The notes under the pieces: generated by a model
What the model saw: the letters and a program-made list of their open reading frames with translations, nothing else
What the model was told of the DNA's origin: nothing
Database searches by the model: none
Assembly: GCA_036971615.1 (NCBI GenBank)
Contig: JAYKKR010000003.1
Location: 1,488,001-1,552,000 of the forward strand
Direction: 5' to 3'
DNA length: 64,000 nucleotides
DNA from: Amyloporia xantha
Taxonomy: Eukaryota > Basidiomycota > Agaricomycetes > Polyporales > Adustoporiaceae
Position numbers and translations under genes: made by a program
Shown here: in pieces, positions 34,631 through 47,475 of the stretch
How the letters are laid out: each line of letters begins with the position of its first letter
How positions within the stretch are numbered: the first letter of the stretch is position 1

Positions 34631-36934
34631 TCACATCATCGTCCTCGCAATCTGGCTCAGCTGTCCCGCCATCTGAGGATAGTTCTTCATGAATTCTACC
34701 TGAGCGTTGGTGGCCTGTGAACGAACCATCAGCACAGCAACAACACCCATCAACAGTAGTCACTTACAAACTGGTATGTCAAGGCGTTCATCAGCTCAGG
34801 CTCACTCCGCGCCAGCTCGGCCTGACGCTCAAACATCTCCATCGCTTCGTCTATCTTGCCTTGTTGCAAGCTGAGCTGAGCGAGTGTCGCAATAGCAGCC
34901 TCACACTCAGGGTCGAGCCTCAGCGCCTCCTGACAACAGCGCTCGGCTGCACCAATGTCCTGCCTCCACTGGTAAAGCGCGAGACCCTTGTTCACATGAG
35001 GCAGGGCATTCACGGGAGGAGGTCTGTACCAAATGTGCTAATTAATTTACCAAAGAATCATGAAGCCAAAGCATACGCACTTGGATCGCTCCTGCTCGAT
35101 CTCGATCGCACGATCGAACTTGTCTACAGCGTCCTGGAAACGCTGCTGGTCGAGCAGCAACTCACCATAGTAGTTGTGCGGCTCGCTGCGCTGTGGGAAC
35201 GCCTTCAATGTCCGTCGGAACGTCGCCATGCTGTTTGCCAGGTTGCCCGCCTTGTACTGCGCTACGGCCAGCTGAATGTGGCTGAATACGAACTGATCAT
35301 CGAGTTGCGTAGACTTGGTGTAGTTTTCAGCAGCCTCAGTGAACTCGTTCATGATGAACAAGACTTTAAAAGAACGTCTGTCAGTACTATCTATGACCTA
35401 CAGAGATGAAAATGCACTGACCTTGCCCGCGATGATAGTAGATATCAGGGTCGTCGGAATTGTGCTTGATAGCCTCTTCGAAGCATTCAAACGCCTTCTT
35501 CGGGTCACCCTGTTCCATGTAAACACTTGCGATTTTGACCCATGTCTGGGTGAGCGACGGCTGCAGGTCGATCGATGCGAGGAAGTCCTCCTTCGCACCA
35601 TTGACCTCCGTCATAAGGAATCTACAGTGGACACAGATGAAGCACCATCAGCTTTCGGGAGCGGTAAAGAATATGCTGTGAACACGTACTTGTAAGTTCC
35701 ACGCAGGTTAAGGGCCTCCGCCTTGCCTGCATCCCACGAGATGCCCTGCTCGAGAGCCTCGTTCACTAGAGACAGTGAATGCACGTAATCACCAGCGGCG
35801 AGCGCTTCGAGCGACAAGATGAGCGTGTGGTCTCCCTGTGACGGGTTTTCTGGAAGAGCTGGCAATGGCCCTGTGTATAGAATTCAACGACTGAGCCTTG
35901 GTCTGATTGCGAATGCGAAAGAACTCACGGGCACGGAAAGCACCAAAGTATGCGGAGACGAACGTATGTGACGGTAGACGGCGCTCGCGAGTCTGCCCAA
36001 GAAATGAAGGGAGGGAACGGTGAGAGCGAGGGATACACTCACCGAAAGAATCTGTTGCGACTTTTTTGATGACAATTTCTTCAGCACCCGCTCGACTGAT
36101 TGTGCAGCAGACTCATTTTGGAACTTGTCCAGGATCGTCGCCGCGGTGTAGTCTACTTCGAGTGAGATTTCTGTTACATTACAGTATGTAATGGACGTAC
36201 CCCGCAACGCTTCCTCATTCCGTTCCAGCGCCTCGAGTGCAGTCGCTCGCCGATTCAAGGCCTTGACATAGCCCGAGTCCAGCTTCAGCGCTGCATCGCA
36301 GTCTTCCACTACCTTCTCATACTGAGGGGGAGTCATGTTGACGTAGCCTATCGATAGATGTCAAGCATGGTGATGTCTTCATAATTCAAAACACTGACAT
36401 GCTGCACGGTTGCTGAAGAAGACCGGTTCAGGCTTCGGTGTGACATCTATGGCTCGGGTGTAGAAGTCGATGGCGGTGCTGAAGTTGCGCTGCTGGTATG
36501 CAGAGTTTCCCCTGGCCTTCAGCGAGGCCGCTGCTTTTGTTCGCTCCTCATTTGGCATCTGAGCAATCTCCTCCGCCGAGAGCTTGACGTCCGCTGTGGT
36601 CTCACGACATGACCGGACTATGATAGGAGCCAACGCATGTCAACTCACCTTCCTCAGGCGCGTCAGAGACCTTGGAAGTACGCTCCTCCAGAATCGGCCC
36701 ATCCGTGTCCTTCACCGTCTTGCGTTTGCGGTTCTTCTTCTTGTCCTTCTTGCGCTCGCCCTTTTCAGCATCGCCGCCGCCGGGACCGCGAGACGTGGAC
36801 GCATAGTACGCGACACCGCCGATCGCTACGAGCGCCGCAGCCGTGCCAATGAGAACAGCACGTCTGTTCTCTGAGACGAAGGCCTGTACGCGGTCGACTA
36901 CGCCCTGCGACGACGACGACGTGGAGGAAGACAT
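34631..36934 (-). CDS. TOM70: Mitochondrial import receptor TOM70
   Basis: Tom70 sits in the outer mitochondrial membrane and receives chaperone-bound carrier preproteins for the TOM complex. The start at 36934 gives a short N-terminus, a single membrane span at residues about 27-44 ([20 protein letters not shown]) and a very basic linker ([15 protein letters not shown]). TPRs follow: [29 protein letters not shown] (the clamp-type first TPR), [99 protein letters not shown] and [28 protein letters not shown]. The last exon ends [20 protein letters not shown] at 34631. There are about ten introns. The first one would be only 31 bp (36648-36618) with the simplest splice choice; a weaker donor upstream gives a longer alternative. 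Confidence 0.88.
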
Positions 36935-37137
36935 GACGGATACGGACGGCTTAGTGCGCTCGGCACGCCGCTGGAGGGCTAAATTTTCGTGACCGTCACA
37001 GGTATTTACAACTTCTATATTAGGGCATTAGCATCAGAAACTACGCAATCGTGACTTCCGTGACAAAGGCCTGCAGATCTGATCGCATTTTCGACTCTTC
37101 TTGAATACGACTGCAAAGGTAAAGTCGAAAGCTCACC
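36935..37137. promoter_or_regulatory. Divergent promoter of TOM70 and DPH2
   Basis: Only about 200 bp separate the two start codons, so TOM70 (minus) and DPH2 (plus) probably share one bidirectional promoter. No specific box is recognised. Confidence 0.5.
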
Positions 37138-39291
37138 ATGGCTGAAGCTGCGACCTTCTCAGCATCCGGAGAGGATGCAATTACGAAAACAATACGTTTA
37201 GAACAAGACGATGTCCCTCTCGAGCTAACTCTCGAAGAATTCGAGGACTACTATGACATCAACCGTACGGTAGACGAAATTCTTACAGGAAATTATCGAC
37301 GGGTGAGTGTGCAATATCTAGCCTGTATATCTATTTTATTCAACTGCGGTTATAGATAGCTCTTCAATTCCCTGACGAGCTCCTCCGTGATTCTGTGCCC
37401 ATCTTCCGCCGACTAAAGGCTCGTCTGGACGGAAGAGAGCTTTATGTTTTAGCAGACACATCATACGGCAGGCAGGCTATTAATTCGATGGTCGAATCAC
37501 TTCCTGATATCATCTCCTTTCGTATTGCATATATATTGCATTCATAAAGCTGTTGTGTGGACGAAGTCGCCGCTCAGCATGTCGATGCCGACGCAGTGGT
37601 ACACTATGGCCATGCCTGTATGAGCCAGTAGGTCGTTTGCAAGCGCTACATGTCAGATTCAACTCAAATCACTATCTGATGTACAAAGGACATCTCGCTT
37701 GCCGGTCATCTACGTGTTCGGCAAAAAGGAGATAGACTCTTCGGACTGCGTGACCCGCTTGTTAGAGTCGATGAACGCTTCCGCATCTACATCTGACATC
37801 GACGAAAGAGCTGTTATGTTGCGGTATGACGTGGCGTATGCGCATCAAGCTGGTAAGCACCGTTTGTCCTGGATTTAAAAATCGGTTGCAATTGAGCAAT
37901 TCCATTTGCAGGCGCGATCTTTGAAAAATTACGTGCTGCTTTGTCTCCATCGACACAGATACTGTACACTCCGATCCCCCTTGTGTCTCGTCCTCGAGGA
38001 ACACAGTCTCAGTCTAACCGGTCAAATCCAGTCTCCCTGGATGCACAAAGCCAGCTCGGTGAAGGCGTCGTCGGGGTTACAGCTGAGGATGCGTCGACTG
38101 ATGACAACACCTTTGACTATATCGTTTTATATATTGGCGGGGAGAGTCTTGGATTGACAAATATCCTGATGACTCACGCGTCCTGCGAAGTCTGTTTTTG
38201 AGTTCTCTTTATCAACGAAAACTGAGCGAAAAATCCCAGGTGCATTCCTACGATCCGAAGACAAAGACAGCCCGATTAGAGTCCGTGCGCACAAACAAAC
38301 TTCTCATGCGACGCTATGCTGTTGTACAAAAAGCAAGAGATGCAGACGTCTTTGGTATCCTCATTGGTACTTTAGGTGTCGGTATGCGCGTTCTCCCACT
38401 TGCCGCGTGACCCCAGCTTGTTCACTAAATCTCGTAGCGTCATATCTACCCCTGATTTCACATCTGCGCACGCTACTCTCACGTGCACACAAGAAGAGCT
38501 ATACCATCAGTGTTGGCAAGCTCAATCCCGCAAAGCTGGCGAATTTTCTCGAGATAGAATGCTTTGTTCTCGTCGCTTGCCCTGAGAATAGCTTGATCGA
38601 TGCGAAGGTGCGTTTCGGACAGGGGTCTTGTGTTCATTGAAGGCTTGATGTACCTCTCATTGCCCGTCCACAGGGCTTTCTTCGACCTATTGTCACGCCT
38701 TACGAGCTAGAAGTGGCACTCAAGGCGGAGCAAAGTTGGACGGGACGCTATGTGCTTGATTTCGACAAACTGCTATCCCAACATCATGACCAAACGACAG
38801 GTATGATGATGAATGAAAGCGCTGAGCATCCTACTGAAGTCCCCACCACACCCTCAGAAGATGATCCAGAAGCAGTCGAGGAAGACCTTGACCAGCCAAT
38901 ATTCTCACTGGTAACAGGACAATACCGGCACGCCAAGAGATACGGAAGTACGTACACCCTCCGTCGGTCACTCGCGATGTGATAGATCCATGTTGACCCT
39001 CGCTCGTGTAGATCAAGCCACTCCCAACGAAGATGCACACCACACATCTGCCATGATTTTGCGCAATCAAGACAATGCGGTTGCAACGTTGTCAGATAGC
39101 GCAGCAGGTCAGGCCTTCATCATGGTTTTGTCACGTGTGAAGCTAAAATTGGGCTCGACTACGCAGGTCAATTTTTGCAGGCTCGGTCATTCCAAGGTTT
39201 GGAGCCCAGAGTTGGTCAGGACGCACCAAGTGTACTTGAGCAAGGAAGGAGTGGCATTGCGCGAGGATATCAGGACGACCATCCTATATGA
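37138..39291 (+). CDS. DPH2: Diphthamide biosynthesis protein DPH2
   Basis: Dph2 pairs with Dph1 as an iron-sulphur enzyme complex for the first step of diphthamide formation on translation factor EF2. The N-terminus [23 protein letters not shown] joins [21 protein letters not shown]. Then VLADTSYGS joins [26 protein letters not shown] across an intron at 37472-37550 that starts GC, not GT. Later blocks are [66 protein letters not shown] and [33 protein letters not shown]. The C-terminus [31 protein letters not shown] ends with the TGA at 39289-39291. Cysteines in CCVDEV, YGHAC and VACPEN are candidates for cluster binding. About nine exons; the length is normal for the family. Confidence 0.88.
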
Positions 39292-39433
39292 GCAATCATA
39301 ACCTAATTGGCCCTCGTTTTAACGGTACAGTCTTAATCAAAGAAAGAGTAGGAATGCACCGCCAGATCGGCGCTCTTCAATTTGCAGCAAGGTATATCCG
39401 TATTTTAATGTTTCTAATGTTCTATTTGCACCC

Positions 39434-40215
39434 ATGTACTATTCGCTTGATGTAAGGCAACCTTGAGCGCGTTCACAGGCGTAGAGTATTTGTTCTGCAG
39501 AAATTCCGTGCCCGAATCAAAGACAAATTATACTCACCCTTCCAACAGGACACGTATCATTGCTGGGTCGTCTCTGTCGTCTAGATAGGATGCCCCGCGC
39601 AGTGAGTCGTGATATTTTCGGTTGCATGACCATTGTCGCTTAGAAGCTGCGAACAAGAGCTGTCGAATTCCCTGCAAGTCCGCCGAGAGCGGACGATCAC
39701 TCACCTCAGTGAGCCTCGTCGAGAGTATTCAGCAGTCCGAGCAAACGCGACAATAATATCGATCCTTTGTTACTGTAGTCTCCGTTGCTTGACCAAAATA
39801 GTCGAAGATAGTCATCCGACTTTATAATGATCCCTTCTGACTTCTCCGGTCAGTGCGCGTGGCTACAGCCAAATTTCTGCGGCGGAAAAGGTACCCGCTC
39901 ATCCTTGCTCGTTCCTATGAGACCAGTCGACGCATTTGGTCTGATATCCGTGATTGCCTTCTGCGGTGATTGGAAAACAAGGAAACCTCTCGAAGTGGGA
40001 AGAGACAGTCGTTGGAAACGTGTATCAGAGATCTGCATGGGATAGGATATATGAAAGCCTCGTGCCATGCGCCAGATCGACGAGTCGACGGTAACCACGA
40101 TGAAGGTTCGTTCTAAGAGTACACAGAAGAACACGATGTCGCATATGGCCCCATAACCCGTCGGATACGCGGTGACGCACACTGGCCAATCGCCATAGTA
40201 CTGACACAGTGACAA
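39434..40215 (-). CDS. Possible unrecognised multi-exon gene
   Basis: Several splice-like segments on the minus strand suggest a gene: an exon GIRQLLFAASKRQWSCNRKYHD with ASYLDDRDDPAMIRVLLEG (about 39693-39550) bounded by a TTGCAG acceptor and a GTGAGT donor, then a final exon NKYSTPVNALKVALHQANSTWVQIEH ending near 39434 after a CTGCAG acceptor. Upstream, 40215-39850 gives 121 open codons with a hydrophobic segment (GAICDIVFFCVLLERTFIVVTV). The middle connection contains conflicting frames. I recognise no domain. It could be a decayed gene. Confidence 0.3.
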
Positions 40216-41313
40216 TCTAGACAGGAGAGCCGCGACGGATGGCCTCGCTGATTAGCACATACTAGTAGGACTGAGGACTTGTCTAGACTTTCTCCTGTTC
40301 ACAGTGACCGTTTTACAACAGGCAAGGCTATACGAGTCGGTCCAACCTGGCAATTTGGTCAGAAGCAACATCATATCAACGTGGTACGTATCTCTTTTAA
40401 CCAAGCCAAGCCAGTACACCCGAAGCTAGCGAGGTCGTCCTACGGCTTTGAGACTTGGGTGGACGTGTCCAGTTGACACAAAGTTGACACGTCAATAAAA
40501 GTTGTCACTGAAGGTGATAGCACGAGTCTCAGCAAGTTACAGTCACTATAGCTAGTGGTGTTAGCGGCCAAAAAGCATTTCGGGGTCCAGCGAATAGTAC
40601 ATTAGATGCGAGGACCACTTATCTCTCGAGACTATTACAACATCGTCCCATCACTCCTTGCCTGTCCGCAACCCATTGCGATATAAAGCTGTCGCCAGTT
40701 ATGGCTCAGAGAATATAGGTCGATGGGGGTAGATGGATGATAATCTCAAGCTCGCGATTGTCTCATGAACTGCCACCACGCCAGTGAGATGAATTGCGGT
40801 ATGTGCTTGAAACAAAGTTTAAAATTGCAATGGCGACCTTGGATTATACGACATGTATTGACAGATGTGAGTTAAAGCGGTCACAAAGTATCTATAGGAA
40901 TATATCGATAGGGACTAGTACTAGGCAGTAGGTAGGAAGCAACGCTTAGAAGCAGGAGTCCGAGTCCGCAATCATCGACATCCTTCATGAACCGTATCTG
41001 GCATGTGAAAGGTACTCGGAGTTATAAAGAGTTCGCGTACACAGTATGATCAGAGAAGAGGACTGCTGGAGTCCAAAAGAGTCATCTTACAGCAAAGCAG
41101 AAATGAACAGCCTAAGGAACCCGCCAAATCACTTCGGTACGCAGCTGTCGAGGAGAGGAAGGGAAACATCCAAAGATTCCTGATCCATCCAGAAGAGAAA
41201 ACTTCCAAAAGTACTTAGACCGGTCGACGGTCCCGTGTCTGCCCAAAGAGATGGGTATGTCAATCTTCTATTGCACAGCCGACAGAGATGGCTCACCTCC
41301 GAGTCGCGTCAGC
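40216..41313. other. Gene-poor stretch
   Basis: About 1.1 kb without a supported gene. At 40470-40505 the motif TTGACAC recurs (CAGTTGACACAAAGTTGACACG), a small local repeat. Nothing else is recognised. Confidence 0.4.
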
Positions 41314-42408
41314 TCAGTGCGAGTGTTGACGGCGAGAGCATGTCAATCCGTGACGCTTCAGCGAATCTCCTCGGCTCAGCTTGGTGTTGCACTGCTTGCA
41401 AGTCTCCTCTCTTCGACGCAAGTGCGTGGCGAGGATGTGCTTAATAAGGTTGGAATATTTGATGTCCTTGCCGCAGTCTATCCACCTGCACCGCACTTTG
41501 CCGCTCTCGGACGGCGCAATGGATTGCGACGCCCGCGACCCAAGCCCATGGCGTTGGCGCAAATGAGTCTTGATATCGCTGTCTTTCATGTCAACTAGGC
41601 GGAACTTGCATCCGTCCCAGAGACATTTGTGTGGTCCTTCGAGTGTGACTGTGTTTGCTCTGTTAGAGGACCCCCGCTGAGGTGTAGCTCTCGATCTCCG
41701 CCCCCCAATAGTTAGAGTCTCATCAACTGCGTCGTTGCCGAGAAGCATACCATGGTCAGGTTGGACGGGGTGCTGAAACTCGCCGAGCATGAACGGTTGA
41801 CAGCCGACTGTGGGCGGAGATGAAGCTAATCCAAATACATCTGAGGAGTGTGCCTGGGAGGTAGTCAGGCTCGAGGCATCGATGTATTGCAGGGGTTGAC
41901 CGTTCACAGCGCGGGGAATGAGTGTATTATCAACTCTGTCTGGACCGCGGGAGGCAAGATGCATCATGGATCGCGGGATGAAAGACGATGAAAAGAAAGG
42001 CCGACGGCTGTCGACATCTATGTCATGATGCGCGGTGTCAGAAGCGTAAAGGTAAGACACGCTAGGCACCGATGTCGCATACATGATGTCGGAAGGCATG
42101 CCGTTCCAAGTGGAGAAGTCGGCCCGGTGGTTGCCCCAAGTATATCTTGGGCTGTTAAGTAGGAAAGCTTCGTCAGGCTGTATGATTTGCTGACGCGCCC
42201 ATGGAGCATACTGATCATGGGCAAATGTAGACCGTTCTGTGACGTTCTCATTTTGATAGCCAATGCCCACGCCTTGAGTAAGATAAGTGTTGTCGTATTG
42301 CGACGTGCGCACAGCCGGATAGCCGGGCCCAAGGGAAGGGAAGAGCCGATTGATATCGGAAGTGTTACTGTAAACCATGTTAGCATACTGGGGTGTGAAG
42401 TGAAGCAC
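41314..42408 (-). CDS. C2H2 zinc-finger protein, possible transcription factor
   Basis: A single open exon of 364 codons from the Met at 42408 (a Met at 42378 is also possible). The first 250 residues are Ser/Tyr/Pro-rich and look disordered. Three zinc fingers close the protein: one at about residue 265 with CLWDGC ... HLRQRHG, a second with CRWIDCGKDIKYSNLIKHILATH (C-x4-C-x12-H-x4-H), and a third CKQCNTKLSRGDSLKRHGLTC (C-x2-C-x12-H-x4-C). DNA binding is therefore likely. The set of C-x4-C spacings is typical of fungal small zinc-finger regulators. No other domain is seen. An upstream coding exon cannot be excluded, because the minus strand stays open for a few codons before 42408. Confidence 0.65.
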   Translation of the reverse strand: MLHFTPQYANMVYSNTSDINRLFPSLGPGYPAVRTSQYDNTYLTQGVGIGYQNENVTERSTFAHDQYAPWARQQIIQPDEAFLLNSPRYTWGNHRADFSTWNGMPSDIMYATSVPSVSYLYASDTAHHDIDVDSRRPFFSSSFIPRSMMHLASRGPDRVDNTLIPRAVNGQPLQYIDASSLTTSQAHSSDVFGLASSPPTVGCQPFMLGEFQHPVQPDHGMLLGNDAVDETLTIGGRRSRATPQRGSSNRANTVTLEGPHKCLWDGCKFRLVDMKDSDIKTHLRQRHGLGSRASQSIAPSESGKVRCRWIDCGKDIKYSNLIKHILATHLRRREETCKQCNTKLSRGDSLKRHGLTCSRRQHSH

Positions 42409-42572
42409 CGGAGATGGACCAACCTTTCCATCGTATGAAGTATGTTATTTGCGGACGTGAAGCGGCGCTATGATGGGGCTGGCCGGCTTGATAAGAGAGT
42501 GAAACGAAGAAAGAACGTGAAGAAATGTTCGTGAAGGAATCGATTTTTCGTGAATGAGAAGGGGGGGGAGGG

Positions 42573-42660
42573 ATGGAATGGGGGAGGCGGGTGAGAGATG
42601 GAATGGGGGAGGCGGGTGAGAGATGGAATGGGGGAGGCGGGTGAGAGATGGAAGGGGGTG
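42573..42660. repeat. 25-bp tandem repeat, three full copies and a partial one
   Basis: The unit ATGGAATGGGGGAGGCGGGT plus GAGAG is repeated perfectly from 42573, 42598 and 42623, with a diverging fourth copy from 42648. It lies 165-250 bp 5' of the zinc-finger start and is CT-rich on that gene's strand, so it may be in its promoter or 5' UTR. Confidence 0.8.
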
Positions 42661-45600
42661 ACGAGTCAAGAGCCACATAAAAGCATTTTTGAACGCAGTC
42701 CCACCTGTTGTACATGAGGCAGCATCGGGCCACAACATGAGTCCAACAGTGCTGAACAGACCCACATACGATTGATTGAATGATCCACAGATGATCCCGC
42801 TCGCAAGGTCAAGCTTATAGTCAGCGCCGCGCCGCAACCAGATGAGGACAACATAAGGCACGCAACAAGGGAGCAGCTGATACAGGTTGCGCAACGGGGG
42901 AAGGCTCCATCGAGTCGAAACAGCTAAGGAGGGAGTAGAGCTATCAGAGACGACGCGCATAAGGCATGAGGTGGAATAGGATACACACGTAAACATTTTG
43001 ACTCTGTGGAACCACCGATAACAGGCCAGAACACATTCAAACCTTCGAAAAATATGTGTTCAGTGAGGTCGCACAATGAAGCAAAAAGGGGGGAGGGAAG
43101 AAGAGAATGACAAACGACGTGGATTCTCTCGAAAGCAAACGGCAAACGATAACGAATGAAATAAGCCTGTACTGACAGTCCGACCCGGATCATGACCCAC
43201 GTAAGCAAGAACCACATAGAACGTACAGCAATTGGACGTTCACGCAGCAGCCAAACTGACCCGAGGAATTTGAAAAATCATCGCTCCGCGAAATGGTTTA
43301 AACTGGGAATGCACGGCTACGAGCCTACGCCTCTTTCGCGGCGGTAGATACCCCGATACGCCTCAAAGGACCCTGTGACAGATGTGAACTCAATGCGCAC
43401 AGCCTTGCTGAAAGTTGGCAGCGCCTCTGAAGCGGTACTGAAACATCCTATACACTGTGCAGTCCCCAGAGCAGCCCTCACAAGTACAGAAGTCGAGAAG
43501 GCGGGCACAGCACGGTAACAATAGCTAACAGCCATGACGGAACCAAGAAGGCCTTCCGCTTAGCATGTCCGAAAAGAAGCGCCTTCGAGGGAACCCATTC
43601 CCGCCGAGATTGTCTCCGGATGACTGGTCCGAATGCATAAGGCGAGTGCAGCTGGAGTGGCAGATAGATGCTCTACGGCTTCTCTCGCCGGTGGCTGTTT
43701 CTTGCTGAATGATACCTCAAGTCACAAGCACCAGACAGGTAGTCTTCATATGTGCACGCATCTATCATGCAGGGAGAATAGGCTTGAGCCGGTTCCTGCC
43801 TTGAAAGATGTAGTGTTACTAGTGAATGTCCGGCTGAGGATGGTGTAGCCTGAGGATTCAAGCTCAGAATTACACGTACTCAGATACATTATGTAAAACT
43901 ATTGCCGGGCCCTGAAACTTTGGACGTTGAGCGTTGAACGCCGAACAATGAAGATAACAAGAGCCAAGTACTCGGTCGAGACGATTCCTGTACATGTTCT
44001 CTCCGATCACAGCCACAAACAACATGTGTTGAGCGTCTATTCAATGTTTGTTATCCGCCCTCCTCTACTGGTTGGATCATTCAGCCGCTATGCCAATTTC
44101 TCGCTCAGGTTGTTGATAGACAAACACTCAGCACTAAATCAATAGTAGCGTGCGCCAAGCTTGTCCTGTCACTTGTGTCATGGTACACTCTCAAGAGTCT
44201 CATCATTGGCAGTCTGGCACTGCTTGTGGAGGCCGCAGCAGAAGACCGGTACCGCGGTGCACATACGGAACCTAGATGCCACATAAGAAACTGTTCGGAA
44301 TCTGATTTCTAGTCCTCAAGGCCATATAGACTGAGGTTCTTCGCGGTTTGTGTTATTTCTGTCTTGTTCTTCGCCAATCACCGATGATTGGGGTGACATG
44401 CCGCTCCTCTAGATATCTGACTAACACAATATCCACTAAAACAATTTTGTGCTACAATATTTGCAAAGTCAAAGTGTAACACATTCTCGCCTGGTGAAGG
44501 CCGGCAGCCTCTCGTCATCGGCCGTAGGTATAATATCTCGCTGATGTGCGCACATCAAGTCTTCAATTCAGCCATGGGTACGAGGGCAGAGGCAACATGC
44601 GCTGCGGTTGTCTGGCAGTGTTAGTCCACTGTCGTTCGAATTGACCCCAACACGTGCTGCGCTCTTGCTTTGAACCGAAGGCATGTAATTCGTTCCTGTA
44701 CCACCTTGGACATCCTGTTTTGTGCTGAAGAACTTGTCCAGAGTGGTGACTAAATACGCTCAAGTTTGCTAGCCGTGGTGTAGATCCTCGTGTCAGTACG
44801 GGTCCGTATCTTTGGCTGTGACGAACAGGTACAATATAGCATGCTGCATGCTTCCACGATATCTATACGTAGCTGTGTCTTCTATCTGAAGGTGTCATAG
44901 AATGTCCGTTCGGTGCATGAATATGCATCGCATTTCGAACTGGGTTTCCCGGACATTGCTGCGGTGAGGCAGTCCCTCAGACTGACATCTGACATCTTTG
45001 AAATCCGCCTCACCGCTCCGTGTTCTTCATGAATAGCCCCCATTCTCTTACGTCTTCCTCGGACCGGGCTGACGGTAAGTCCCATTAGCGCCTTCCGGAC
45101 TTCTATCACACTGCTTCGAATAAAGATATAATGGCGTCCGGGATCACTCAGGTCCGTTTCTCCTAATGTTGAGCTAGATTCATTTGTTCAAATCGTTTCT
45201 TCTGAACAGTTAAACTAGGGAGCCTACAAGGGGGAGTATTTACCGGGCTCACTAGAAGGTCCCCCAACACGGAATATCGTACTGGCTGGCAACATTTCAA
45301 GTAAGTGCAGATAATTACATCAATACCGTTGTCAGACTCATGCTTTCTCGTTTGTGACCCTCACGGCATCATGCCCGCAGCGTAGGCCAGTGATGTGTCG
45401 TTTAATCATGGAACCTACTTCATCTACTCGTCTTGCGCGCCAATTGCAGCCCTCCTCAGTGGACACTTGGCAGATCTGAGTCCTTCGAGACAGGTGCGGA
45501 CCTATCTGTCGGACTACTTTCGGGGGCAACGATCAACTCCCATGCCAAGCTTGGTAGTCTGCGTCAGAATAATATAAATACTAACAAGGCCCGGGCGCCA

Positions 45601-47475
45601 GTCGCAGGGTACACGCATGACATCAGCAGGTGCAAGTGGACTGAGGGATCTGATTGTATTTGTATTGTACCAATCGAATTCTCGAAACGGCGCGGCCCAG
45701 AGGCATGCACAAGCAGCGTGGTCACCGAGATCCTCCAACCTTAATTTTTCATGTTGAGCTGAAGATCAAGATGTTGATACGATAGATCGATCATTCTGCA
45801 TCCTAGCGATCTTTGCTCCATTAGCTTATACCCGTGAGTGCTATATTCTAATCGGGTAACGATAAATGTATCCAAGTCTGAAATTGTCAGGATTTTCGTC
45901 ATCAGAGCCTATGGCAACAGTGCAGCCGGTCCACTAGTAGCTTACATGAGTATGCCCGAAAGGTGTAAGTCAGGTCTATTAGCACAGTTCGTGAAAATCG
46001 CTCTACCTCCTCTTCGCACTGAATAAGGTACACGTGTCGCAAACACCATGTGCGCAATGTGTGTCCTCAACTCACCGGAACACACATGTAAGGATTAATA
46101 TCCGCGCGGTGATTTACCGCGGGACAGTAACGTGCTGATCTGGCTGCAGGATATCAGGAATTAAATCAAGGCTTTTTAACATACGCATACGCTCCTTGCC
46201 ATCGTATCTCTCTCACGGTTTTTACAGCATCATAAGCTATACCGGGCAAACTGATGAACGGTGCTGACTGCATGGTGAGTAGTAATGTAAAAATATGGTG
46301 TTCTAATAAATTCTGAAGTGAATTCGACAGAGGGCCACGTCGTAGACGCTATCGAAGCGGTATGTATATTAAGCACGAGCTTGATCGGAACGAAGGATAT
46401 GACGTTATGACAGCAAATGGGACCCGCAACTCTCGGGCATCCCTTGTTAGGAATGTCAACCACGAATCGGACACGTTGTGCCATTGAAAAGTCCGCCATA
46501 GCCAAGAAACATAGAAACATGATTCATTTTTACGGTGGACTACTGTACCTTATGAGGCACCGGCCAGGCAGCCATCCTGATACGGGAGAAGGCGTGAGAT
46601 AGCGTGGTGTCTTTATAGATGGTGGTCACCTCATTTTGCAGAAGGACACATGGGGAACATGAAGCTCTACGGGGACGTGAAAATTATGGTGCCATCACAT
46701 AAGTCCATCAAATTCTGGACTGATATTACATACCTCTACATCCTTCACAAAGGAGGGGCAGCACCATTGCTTCATGCTTCATGGGAGGTATCGCATGGCT
46801 GCCCTAGGGTCGCTGTGGAGATGTCTCTCTCCAATGTTGCCGAGGAGCTCCTGGGGCGAGAATGCGGGTGCGGAGGAGTAAGGCGATGGAGACAGTCCCT
46901 TGAGCCCAGAAGCGAGCCAAGTCTCCCCATTCGTAACAAGGCCTCCACGACATACCATGCGTCGGATTGGTGAAACTGTACACAGCGACACTGTACAAAC
47001 CAAACGGGAGTGAGATCATAACTCCACTGGCAGTGCAGGATCTGATTGCCTGAGAAAATTCAATATTTGGTTTGTTAGCTAAATCGAGAAAATGTTGCAA
47101 ATGCACGCCGGAGTCCTGGACGCAAAGGGCCTTGTTGAGCGGCAGAGCGGGCGAATGGCGAGGGACTCAGGAACGTCCAATCATAGCGGGTGATCGGAGC
47201 GGTGATCGGGCAGAACGATTGTTCTTTGCGCCAGCATTCTTGTGAATGCTCATCCTGGCTGGAGCATACTGACTGAGAATTCTTCCCTCAATGTATATTT
47301 ACGACTAGAGTACCCATGGACTAATACAATGCGGAGCAACGCCACCTCAAAATCCAAACCGAGTCCGCCAAATTCCAATGCGCGGGGCGCGCCGGCGAGC
47401 GGGATCAAAAATCACGTGGTGTGGGGATATTCAAGGCTGCAAGCGCTCATCCGGTCATTCGATTCTGCTACCGCC
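42661..47475. other. Long gene-poor stretch
   Basis: Nearly 5 kb without a gene I can support. Minus-strand frames at 42670-42996 and 42924-43217 are moderately hydrophobic (LPPLRNLYQLLPCCVPYVVLIWL) and could belong to a degraded membrane-protein gene, but no splice model or family was found. The rest shows only short open frames. No RNA gene or clear inverted-repeat element is seen. Confidence 0.35.

Noticed and set aside
40470..40505. TTGACAC repeats as a regulatory box
   Set aside because: Only two to three short copies and no nearby gene start, so chance is likely.
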